A DNA stretch of 5,120 bases. Origin: Competibacteraceae bacterium UBA2788 (GTDB lineage Bacteria > Pseudomonadota > Gammaproteobacteria > Competibacterales > Competibacteraceae). Location: positions 1 to 5,120 of the forward strand of contig DEHY01000224.1 of assembly GCA_002352185.1 (NCBI GenBank). Direction: 5' to 3'. Position 1 is the first letter of the stretch. Every line of letters starts with the position of its first letter. The notes below the pieces were generated by a model that made no database searches, was not told where the DNA came from, and was given only the letters and a program-made list of their open reading frames with translations. The position numbers were made by a program, and so were the translations under genes. Positions 1 through 5,120 of this stretch are shown here, piece after piece.

Positions 1-146
1 GCGCCGTTGGCGCCGATCAGGGTGACGATCTCGCCTTTCAAGACCGAAAATGACACACCTTGCAGCGCCTGAATGCCATCGTAGGTCACGATCAGATCGC
101 GGACTTCCAGAAAAATGTTGTCCAGACCGTTCGTTTCGCCGTTCAT
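1..146 (-). CDS. livF: LivF-type branched-chain amino acid ABC transporter ATPase, N-terminal fragment
   Basis: This is the first 48 codons of the second ATPase of the transporter; the rest lies beyond the left edge. The fragment starts [15 protein letters not shown] and continues through a typical A-loop region (VTYDGIQALQGVSF). It ends inside the Walker A motif, at IGANGA, where LivF proteins normally continue GKTT. The start ATG at 146-144 overlaps the TGA of livG as ATGA. A purine-rich GGAGGGG lies about 8 bases upstream, inside the end of livG, so the start is well supported and translation is probably coupled. In this family LivF pairs with LivG on the cytoplasmic face of the LivH/LivM permease and hydrolyses ATP. 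The name rests on position after livG and on the visible N-terminus; signature and Walker B motifs cannot be checked here. Confidence 0.9.
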   Translation of the reverse strand, partial: MNGETNGLDNIFLEVRDLIVTYDGIQALQGVSFSVLKGEIVTLIGANG

Positions 147-913
147 CCCACCGGCCCCTCCCCCAGATACGCCTCCAGTACCTTGGGGTGATTCTGGATT
201 TGCTCCGGCGTCCCATCCGCGATGGTTTCGCCAAAATCCAGCACCTTGATCCGCTCGCAGATGCCCATCACCAGCTTCATCTGATGTTCGATCAGCAGGA
301 TCGTCAGGTTAAATTCCTTGCGAATCCACAAGATAAATTCCATCAGCAAGTCGATTTCGTTGGGGTTCATGCCCGCCGCCGGCTCGTCCAGCAACAACAA
401 TTCGGGGCCAATGGCAAGCGCCCGCGCGATCTCCAAGCGCCGCTGCAAGCCGTAAGGCAGGTTCTTGGCGGTTTCTCCGGCCAACGCCTCTAAATGGAAA
501 ATCGCCAGCAGCCGCCGGGAATTCTCGATGATGCGCTGCTCCTCTCGCCGGTAGCGGCCAATTTGCAGCAACGCTTCCAACGGACTGTAATCCGCCTGGG
601 CGTAGTGGGCGATCCGCACGTTGTCCAGCACCGATAAATCCCGAAATAGCCGGATATTTTGAAAGGTGCGACCGATGCGTAACGCGGTGATCTGGTGCGG
701 AGTCTTGCCGACCAACTCCGTGCCCTTGAACTGGATGCTGCCTTCCGATGCCTGGTAGACCCCGGTGATCAGGTTAAAAATCGTGGTTTTGCCCGCGCCG
801 TTGGGACCGATGACGCCCATCAGTTCGCCAGACCGGAGATCCAGATTGAAGTCGGAGACCGCGCACAGACCGCCGAAATAGTGTTTGACCTTATTGGCCG
901 TGAGGAACGTCAT
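143..913 (-). CDS. livG: LivG-type branched-chain amino acid ABC transporter ATPase
   Basis: A complete 256-residue ABC ATPase, the usual length for LivG. Visible motifs in order are Walker A GPNGAGKT (36-43), the Q-loop in FQNIRLF (Q85), and the family form of the signature, [13 protein letters not shown] (about 154-166), where LSGGQ is replaced by YGxQR as is normal for LivG/LivF. Walker B LLLLDEP (172-178) and the switch histidine in IEH (H210) follow. The C-terminal [18 protein letters not shown] stretch is typical of LivG and UrtD-like ATPases. The protein would power uptake from the cytoplasmic side of LivH/LivM together with LivF. The ATG at 913-911 has GAGG six bases upstream. The gene overlaps the end of livM by 23 bp and meets livF as ATGA, so it sits in a tightly packed operon. 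All catalytic residues are present; the exact substrate of the complex is not shown by this subunit. Confidence 0.96.
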   Translation of the reverse strand: MTFLTANKVKHYFGGLCAVSDFNLDLRSGELMGVIGPNGAGKTTIFNLITGVYQASEGSIQFKGTELVGKTPHQITALRIGRTFQNIRLFRDLSVLDNVRIAHYAQADYSPLEALLQIGRYRREEQRIIENSRRLLAIFHLEALAGETAKNLPYGLQRRLEIARALAIGPELLLLDEPAAGMNPNEIDLLMEFILWIRKEFNLTILLIEHQMKLVMGICERIKVLDFGETIADGTPEQIQNHPKVLEAYLGEGPVG

Positions 914-1994
914 GTCTGCCCTCGTGCTCGGCGCCGCGGTGGTGCGCCTCCAAATCCCGCTTGGGGATAAACCAGCGGAACTCCCGCAGCCCCATCATGC
1001 CGCGCGGCCAAAAAATCATGACCAGAACCAGGGCCAAGGGCATGATCACCATCCGCCAAATCCCGAGATGCTGGATGAAATGCTCGTTAAGCGGCTCGAA
1101 CACCACATCCGGCAACCAAGACAACATCGCCGCCACCGTGGACGGCCGCAGTAGTTCCAGCAACACGGTGTAGACGGTCGCTCCCAAAATCGAACCGCCG
1201 ATCGAAGCGATGCCGCCAAGGTAAACCATGATCAGGATGTCGGTGGTCTTGATGATGTCGAACACGCGGGGGCTGATGAACTGCAGCAGATGCGCGAACA
1301 ACCCCCCAGCGATACCCGCAAAGAACGAGGAAACGGCAAACGCCAGAAATTTTACCCGGCGGGTGTTGACGCTCATCAGATCGCTGGCGATTTCGTCCTC
1401 GCGCACGGACAAGACGCCTCGACCGTATTTCGAATACACGAAGTTGCGGATGACCCAGATCGTCACCACCACCCAGAAAAAAACCCAAGGCAAGGTGGTC
1501 AGCTTGCGGATACCCGGTATCCCACGCGGTCCACCGATATAATCGATGTTTTCGATGAGCGATTTGACGATCATCAGAAAGGCTAGCGTAATCAACGCCA
1601 AGTAATCGCCACGGGTCTTGAAGGACGGCACGGCCACGATCAGGCCGAACAATGCCGCCATCGCGCCACCGGCCAGAATCGCTATCGGAAATAGTGCCGG
1701 ATAATCCAAGACCGGCAACACCTTCATGGTCAGCAGGGCAGAAGTATAGGCACCGACCGCCATGAAACCGGCATGGGCCAGCGAAAATTCGCCCATATAG
1801 CCATTCACCAGATTCAGGCTCACCGCCAGAATGACGTTGATGCCCACGTACATCATCACCAACTGGACGTACTTGTTGAACCAGCCGTATTCGGGAATGG
1901 CAAAGGCCAAGCCAAACCCGATCAGGATCAGCACCGGCAGTAACCAGCGTTGGGCCACCAGCCACTCCCGGCTTTCGACGAGCGCACCGTTCAT
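891..1994 (-). CDS. livM: LivM-type branched-chain amino acid ABC transporter permease
   Basis: A 367-residue integral membrane permease of the LivHM (BPD_transp_2) family. The chosen start, MNGALVESREW, has its ATG at 1994-1992 and overlaps the livH TGA as ATGA. The frame stays open to 2201, but that extension is antisense-like sequence inside livH and is polar, so it is rejected. The first membrane segment spans about residues 17-34. Family hallmarks are NGYMGEFSLAHAGFMAVGAY (64-83), GDYLALITLAF (129-139), the cytoplasmic coupling loop beginning GRGVLSVREDE (191-201), and YLGGIASIGGSILGA (258-272). The protein is shorter than E. coli LivM (about 425) but within the range of proteobacterial homologues. 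It would pair with LivH to form the translocation path. No strong Shine-Dalgarno precedes the ATG, so translation probably depends on coupling to livH. The C-terminus (351-367) is polar and histidine-rich, and its last codons overlap livG. Confidence 0.94.
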   Translation of the reverse strand: MNGALVESREWLVAQRWLLPVLILIGFGLAFAIPEYGWFNKYVQLVMMYVGINVILAVSLNLVNGYMGEFSLAHAGFMAVGAYTSALLTMKVLPVLDYPALFPIAILAGGAMAALFGLIVAVPSFKTRGDYLALITLAFLMIVKSLIENIDYIGGPRGIPGIRKLTTLPWVFFWVVVTIWVIRNFVYSKYGRGVLSVREDEIASDLMSVNTRRVKFLAFAVSSFFAGIAGGLFAHLLQFISPRVFDIIKTTDILIMVYLGGIASIGGSILGATVYTVLLELLRPSTVAAMLSWLPDVVFEPLNEHFIQHLGIWRMVIMPLALVLVMIFWPRGMMGLREFRWFIPKRDLEAHHRGAEHEGRHDVPHGQ

Positions 1995-2887
1995 ACTTTT
2001 TGAACTCGCGGCGAGCCCAGGATGCCGTAGGGTCTGACGATCAAGAGCGCGAGCAACAAGGTAAAGGCCACGAAATCGCGATAAGTCGATGGCAGGAACG
2101 CCGCCACCATGATCTCGACTCCCCCCAGGATAAAGGCCCCGATCATCGCACCGCGGATGTTGCCGATCCCGCCCACCACGGCGGAAATGAACGCCTTCCA
2201 CCCCACCATGATGCCCATGTAGGGATCGATGACCGGATAGGCGAGGCCGTACATGGTGCCAGCCGCTCCCGCCAACCCGGCACCGATGGCGAAAGTGATG
2301 GAAATCACCAGATCCACCGGTACCCCCATCAGCGGCACAAAGGTCTTATCCCAGGAAATAGCCCGCATCGCCATGCCGACCGGCGTGCGGTGAACCATAA
2401 AATCCAGCAGGAACATCAATCCCAACGATAGGAAGATGATGATCACCTGCAATGAGGATAGAGAGATGCCACCCAGGTTCCAGGTGACATTTTCCAGCAG
2501 CATGGGAATGTGCTTGGGATAGGGTGCCAGCGCCAGCGTGAAATTCTCCAGGAAAATACCTACTCCCAAGGCAGTAATGATCGCCGAGACTCTCGGGGCG
2601 TGGCGCAAGGGCTTGTAAGCCAACCGTTCAATGGCAACACCCAGCAGCGCTGTACCGAGCATGGTCAACAGCAAGGCCGGCACGAACGGCAAGCCCAGAT
2701 ATACGGCGGCCAGAAAACAGAAAAAGGCCCCCACCATGAACACGTCGCCGTGGGCAAAATTGATCATGGTCAGAATCCCGTAGACCATGGTATAGCCCAA
2801 GGCGATGAGCGCATAGATACTACCCAGTTGCAGAGCATTCAGCATTTGCTGCAACAAGTAGACAATTCCTTCGCTCAACGTCGTCAC
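1991..2887 (-). CDS. livH: LivH-type branched-chain amino acid ABC transporter permease
   Basis: A 298-residue hydrophobic permease; E. coli LivH is about 308. The N-terminus resembles LivH (a QQMLNALQLGSIYALIALGY-like opening at residues 13-32), followed by MVYGILTMINFAHGD (34-48), a LivH hallmark. Further conserved parts are the coupling loop GMAMRAISWDKTFVPLMGV (171-189) with the following AGLAGAAG turn, VVGGIGNIRGAMIGA (237-251), and the C-terminal VRPYGILGSPRVQKV (284-298). Several membrane segments are evident across the protein. The start is GTG at 2887-2885, with AGGG a few bases upstream; the next in-frame methionine (residue 15) would remove conserved sequence. It forms the membrane channel with LivM. 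It follows livJ after an 80-bp gap that contains a terminator-like hairpin, so its expression is probably lower than that of livJ. Its TGA overlaps the livM ATG. Confidence 0.95.
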   Translation of the reverse strand: MTTLSEGIVYLLQQMLNALQLGSIYALIALGYTMVYGILTMINFAHGDVFMVGAFFCFLAAVYLGLPFVPALLLTMLGTALLGVAIERLAYKPLRHAPRVSAIITALGVGIFLENFTLALAPYPKHIPMLLENVTWNLGGISLSSLQVIIIFLSLGLMFLLDFMVHRTPVGMAMRAISWDKTFVPLMGVPVDLVISITFAIGAGLAGAAGTMYGLAYPVIDPYMGIMVGWKAFISAVVGGIGNIRGAMIGAFILGGVEIMVAAFLPSTYRDFVAFTLLLALLIVRPYGILGSPRVQKV

Positions 2888-2904
2888 CTACCCTACTGCC
2901 GGTT

Positions 2905-2934
2905 AATAAGAAAGGCGGCCCACTGAGGGCCGCC
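2905..2934 (-). terminator. Intrinsic terminator-like hairpin between livJ and livH
   Basis: Read on the minus strand, an 8-bp perfect GC-only stem (GGCGGCCC / GGGCCGCC, 2934-2927 and 2921-2914) with a 5-base loop is followed directly by TTTCTTATT (2913-2905). This is the classic shape of a Rho-independent terminator for livJ transcription. It lies 33 bases after the livJ stop and 17 bases before the livH start. With no obvious new promoter before livH, it probably acts as a partial terminator or as a 3' stabiliser of the livJ message, giving more binding protein than permease. The U tract is interrupted by C and A, which fits leaky termination. The plus strand lacks a T run on its side. Confidence 0.75.
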
Positions 2935-2967
2935 CTTGCGCTACCTTACACCATCAACACCAATCGA

Positions 2968-4128
2968 TCAGGGATTGGCATTGGTGAAGTAGGTGAACTT
3001 GCCGTCCTTGATCTGCAAAATCACCGCGCTCTTGATCGGATCGCGCGAATCGGCTTTGAACTTCATGTCGCCGGTGACGCCCTTGTAGCTCGGCAGCGTG
3101 GACAGCGCGGCGCGGATCGCCTCGCGGTCAGCCTTGCCGGCGCTCTTGATCGAGCCGAACAACAATCCGAACGCATCGTAAGTCAGGGCCGCCACATCAT
3201 CCGGCTTGGCACCGTAGGCCTTTTCGTAGTCTTCGATGAACTTCTTGGCGACCGGCGCGGCGTTGTCGGCGGCGTAGTGAGTGCTGAAGTAATAGCCGTT
3301 CAGATCGGCGCCACCCAGAGTCAGCAGCTCATTGCTACCCCAGGAATCGCTACCGATGAAGGGAACGTTGATGCCTAGTCGCTTGGCCTGCTGCACCTGC
3401 AACGGCACCTCGCTGTAGTAATTCGGCAGGAAGATCACGTCGGGCTTGGCGTCCTTGATCTTGGTCAACTGCGCCGAAAAGTCCTTGTCGTTGGTGGTGT
3501 AAGTCTCGAACGCAACGATCTTGCCACCCTGTTTTTCGTAATTGGCCTTGAAAACTTCGGCGATACCCTTGTTGTAGTCGGATGCCACGTCGTACAGCAC
3601 CGCTGCCTTCTTGGCTTTCAGCTTCTCCAGCGCGAACTTGGCCAGTACGCCACCCTGAAAGGGATCAATGAAACAGGCCCGGAATACATATTTCTTGGGC
3701 TGGTTGGTGTTGGTGTCCAAGGTGGTCTTGGGATTGGTGGACCAGGGCGTGATCAGCACCGTTTCGGAACTCTCAGCGATCTCCGAGGCCGGGATGGCGT
3801 AACGGCTGGCGTTGGGGCCAACGATAGCGGCGACCTCATCCTGAGTGATCAGCTTCTGAGCGGCGGCGGCGGATTGATCCGCTTTGCCGGCGTTGTCTTC
3901 CACCACCAAAGCCACCTTCATCTTTTCCTTGCCGACTTGCAGGCCACCGGCGGCGTTGATTTCCTTGACCGCCATTTCGGCGGCGTTGCGGCAGGATGCG
4001 CCCACGGCGGGCATATCGCCGGTCAGCTCGGCGATGACGCCCAGCTTGATGGTTTTCTCGGCGCCCCAGGCGGTGACGCCCAAGGAGATCAATATGGAAA
4101 ATGCCAGCAGGGACAGTGCTTTCTTCAT
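2968..4128 (-). CDS. livJ: Periplasmic branched-chain amino acid-binding protein (LivJ/LivK type)
   Basis: A 386-residue type I periplasmic binding protein (Peripla_BP_6 family) and the substrate receptor of the transporter. The start MKKALSLLAF gives a clean Sec signal peptide: two lysines, a hydrophobic core, then cleavage near A20 or A23 (VTAWGA, before EKTIKLG). There is no lipobox cysteine, so it should be soluble in the periplasm. A longer frame begins 11 codons earlier, but the strong AGGAGAGG seven bases before this ATG and the signal peptide decide the start. Family features are KLGVIAELTGDMPAVG (28-43), AIVGPNASRYAIPAS (101-115), RACFIDPFQGG (150-160), NDKDFSAQL (223-231), GSDSW (259-263), YDAF (317-320) and GDMKFKADSRDPIKSAVI (363-380). 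Two cysteines (C46, C152) are present. Ligand could be Leu/Ile/Val or another amino acid or amide; the family is broad, and the operon context only supports the HAAT class. The symbol follows operon position. Confidence 0.93.
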   Translation of the reverse strand: MKKALSLLAFSILISLGVTAWGAEKTIKLGVIAELTGDMPAVGASCRNAAEMAVKEINAAGGLQVGKEKMKVALVVEDNAGKADQSAAAAQKLITQDEVAAIVGPNASRYAIPASEIAESSETVLITPWSTNPKTTLDTNTNQPKKYVFRACFIDPFQGGVLAKFALEKLKAKKAAVLYDVASDYNKGIAEVFKANYEKQGGKIVAFETYTTNDKDFSAQLTKIKDAKPDVIFLPNYYSEVPLQVQQAKRLGINVPFIGSDSWGSNELLTLGGADLNGYYFSTHYAADNAAPVAKKFIEDYEKAYGAKPDDVAALTYDAFGLLFGSIKSAGKADREAIRAALSTLPSYKGVTGDMKFKADSRDPIKSAVILQIKDGKFTYFTNANP

Positions 4129-4135
4129 CAGTTTT

Positions 4136-4143
4136 CCTCTCCT
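4136..4143 (-). promoter_or_regulatory. Ribosome binding site of livJ
   Basis: The minus-strand sequence AGGAGAGG lies seven bases before the ATG at 4128-4126. It is the strongest Shine-Dalgarno site in the window, fitting high expression of the binding protein, and it fixes the livJ start at MKKAL rather than at the upstream in-frame ATG at 4161. Confidence 0.85.
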
Positions 4144-4158
4144 GAACGTGATGGATTC

Positions 4159-4179
4159 CAAAATCTTTGGGTAATTTTG
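4159..4179. repeat. Small inverted repeat in the livJ leader, possible operator
   Basis: The arms CAAAAT (4159-4164) and ATTTTG (4174-4179) are perfectly inverted around a 9-base centre, a 21-bp symmetric AT-rich site. A second, overlapping palindrome, CCAAA-ATC-TTTGG, occupies 4158-4170. The site lies downstream of the predicted -10 box and upstream of the ribosome binding site, where a repressor such as an Lrp- or LysR-type protein could bind, or where a weak RNA hairpin could form. No specific regulator consensus is recognised, and short AT-rich symmetry can occur by chance. Confidence 0.3.
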
Positions 4180-4221
4180 AAAAGGCGTAAAGACAATGGA
4201 TTCTCCCCGTTGCCTGAAACG

Positions 4222-4227
4222 ATTATA
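4222..4227 (-). promoter_or_regulatory. Predicted -10 box of the livJ promoter
   Basis: A perfect sigma-70 type -10 hexamer TATAAT reads on the minus strand, 29 bases after the stop of the upstream gene. Transcription would begin near 4215 and give a leader of roughly 87 bases before livJ. The hexamer at 17-base spacing (4245-4250, GGCGCA) does not resemble TTGACA, and there is no extended TG motif, so the promoter may need an activator. The assignment rests on the single hexamer and on its fitting intergenic position. Confidence 0.5.
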
Positions 4228-4255
4228 GCCGCAGCGCCAAGGATTGCGCCGTCGT

Positions 4256-5120
4256 TCACAACGATCCTTTCGCTTCCCACGCCGGGGCGATGATCTGTTC
4301 GGAACGCTTGCGGCAGACGCTCTCCAAATCCCTGAGAATATTCTCCACGCTGATCAGCTTTTCCAGAACATCGCGAATGTCGCGCAGGGTGAAGATCACG
4401 TCCACATCCATTTCCAGGTATTTCTCCCGCTCGCTTCGCTCCAGATCCTCGATAGCCGCCAGCATACTGTCGCCCTTGTCCACTGTAGCGCCTAACAGAC
4501 GGATGAACACCCGAACCTTCTGCCGTTGCTGGGCCAACCACTGGTTGTACAGGTAGAGCAACTCATAGCCATCCTCAATCGAGTAGGCCTTATAGCGAAA
4601 CTTGAGCTTGAGATCATCGAAACTGCTATGGCGGAGAATCCGGCCCTCCTTCCATTGGTCCACGGTCTGCTGGAACTCAAGCGGCAGAAGGTCCACGCCC
4701 GCTTCAATCCGGTTCTTGATGAATTCCAGTTCCCCGCTTTCCTTCTCGATCACCTCGGCGGTCGAGCGCACCTGCTGATGGATGGCTCCAGTCCGGGTAC
4801 AGGTTTTGATCGCCGGCTGGCCCGGTGTGACGGCGGCCTGCCGATGACCTTCCCGCTCCGCCTCGATCCACTCGGAAATGGCCGCCTCGACTGCTCGCAT
4901 CCGCGCCTCGCCCGCATCGGCGTCGCGCTGCTCGGTCGTCGCTTTCCGCATATTCGAACGCTCGGCCTCAGCCTGTTCGGCGACTGCCCATTCGGCAATC
5001 GCCTGTTCTATCGCTGCTTTTTCCATCGCTGCCTTTTCCATGGCCGCTTTTTCCATGACCGCCCGCTTGGCGGCCAATCGATCTGCCGCCGCCCGCGCCA
5101 CTGCCGCCTTTTCGGCTGCC
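4256..5120 (-). CDS. Hypothetical protein with alanine/glutamate pentad-repeat helix, 5' end outside window
   Basis: The frame is open to the right edge, so only the C-terminal 287 or so codons are visible. A GTG at 5101 could be read as a start, but the same repeat pattern continues upstream of it to the edge, so the true start is probably outside. I do not recognise the family. The first part (edge to about residue 85 counted from 5101) is Ala/Glu/Lys/Arg-rich and follows a five-residue period, including three MEKAA units at residues 16-30. A proline/glycine break near 93-96 (VTPGQP) leads to a charged, helical C-terminal region (about 105-281), rich in Leu, Glu, Arg and Tyr, with IEAGVDLLPLEFQQTVDQW (132-150) and LLYLYNQWLAQQRQKVRVFI (181-200). 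No membrane segment, signal peptide or catalytic motif is visible. The gene ends 127 bp before livJ on the same strand, and livJ seems to have its own promoter, so a functional link with the transporter is not implied. Confidence 0.75.
   Translation of the reverse strand, partial: AAEKAAVARAAADRLAAKRAVMEKAAMEKAAMEKAAIEQAIAEWAVAEQAEAERSNMRKATTEQRDADAGEARMRAVEAAISEWIEAEREGHRQAAVTPGQPAIKTCTRTGAIHQQVRSTAEVIEKESGELEFIKNRIEAGVDLLPLEFQQTVDQWKEGRILRHSSFDDLKLKFRYKAYSIEDGYELLYLYNQWLAQQRQKVRVFIRLLGATVDKGDSMLAAIEDLERSEREKYLEMDVDVIFTLRDIRDVLEKLISVENILRDLESVCRKRSEQIIAPAWEAKGSL
5010..5054 (-). repeat. Three near-identical 15-bp tandem units inside the hypothetical gene
   Basis: Plus-strand units at 5010-5024, 5025-5039 and 5040-5054 share the pattern ATnGC(T/C)GC(T/C)TTTTCC with few changes. 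On the coding strand they give the repeated pentapeptide MEKAA. The units keep the reading frame, so gain or loss of a copy would lengthen or shorten the helix by five residues. More divergent copies flank them on both sides at the protein level. Confidence 0.85.

Noticed and set aside
1537..1545. TATAAT-like sequence on the plus strand within livM
   Set aside because: It lies inside a coding region, has no matching downstream plus-strand gene, and such hexamers occur by chance.
1087..1965. 292-codon minus-strand frame inside livM
   Set aside because: It is a frame-shifted shadow of livM, with unnatural Gly/Arg/Asp/His-rich composition and no domain features.
1995..2201. N-terminal extension of the livM frame up to 2201
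   Set aside because: It lies wholly inside livH, is polar and unlike any LivM N-terminus, and the ATG at 1994 overlapping the livH stop followed by a membrane segment is the natural start.
143..4128. Urea (Urt) transporter as an alternative identity
   Set aside because: Urt operons share the gene order, but the binding protein here has the Liv-type sequence pattern and length, shorter than typical UrtA; no urease or related gene is visible. The substrate nevertheless stays uncertain.
4129..4161. Upstream ATG at 4161 as the livJ start
   Set aside because: It would place 11 charged residues before the signal peptide and would ignore the strong AGGAGAGG in front of the ATG at 4128.
3874..4293. 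Plus-strand frames opposite the livJ 5' end and leader
   Set aside because: They are antisense to the signal peptide and N-terminus of livJ, with no ribosome site or recognisable domain.
4128..4541. 137-codon minus-strand frame spanning the end of the upstream gene and the livJ leader
   Set aside because: It overlaps the better-supported gene in another frame and has shadow-like composition; only its last 22 codons are considered, as a speculative leader ORF.
1..5120. CRISPR arrays, tRNA or rRNA genes, insertion sequences, phage or defence genes
   Set aside because: No repeat-spacer pattern, cloverleaf-like sequence, transposase or terminal inverted repeats were seen; the window is densely packed with transporter genes.

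Overview
The window holds most of a branched-chain amino acid type (Liv/HAAT family) ABC transporter operon, encoded entirely on the minus strand. Reading from right to left, the order is livJ (periplasmic binding protein), livH and livM (the two permeases), livG (first ATPase) and the beginning of livF (second ATPase, cut by the left edge). Upstream of livJ, on the same strand, is the 3' part of an unrelated gene of unknown function that runs off the right edge. All clear coding sequence is on the minus strand, and plus-strand reading frames are shadows.

A Gram-negative bacterium, probably a proteobacterium, is suggested by four things: a cleavable signal peptide without a lipobox cysteine on the binding protein, the E. 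coli-like J-H-M-G-F order, moderately high GC, and strong Shine-Dalgarno sites. The genus cannot be named from the sequence alone.

Layout: 1-146 livF start; 143-913 livG; 891-1994 livM; 1991-2887 livH; 2888-2967 an 80-bp gap containing a strong terminator-like hairpin; 2968-4128 livJ; 4129-4255 a control region with a perfect TATAAT box, a small inverted repeat and a strong ribosome binding site; 4256-5120 the alanine/glutamate-rich gene. The livH/livM and livG/livF junctions are ATGA overlaps, and livM/livG overlap by 23 bp. The four cytoplasmic and membrane genes therefore look translationally coupled, while livJ is set apart by the hairpin.

The binding protein would capture a branched-chain or other hydrophobic amino acid (or a related amide or carboxylate) in the periplasm. 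LivH and LivM would form the channel, and LivG and LivF would drive transport with ATP. Substrate identity cannot be fixed from the sequence.

I found no previously undescribed system. The least ordinary item is the partial gene at the right edge. Its N-terminal half follows a five-residue period from the window edge for about 18 units, and it is joined to a helical C-terminal region I do not recognise.
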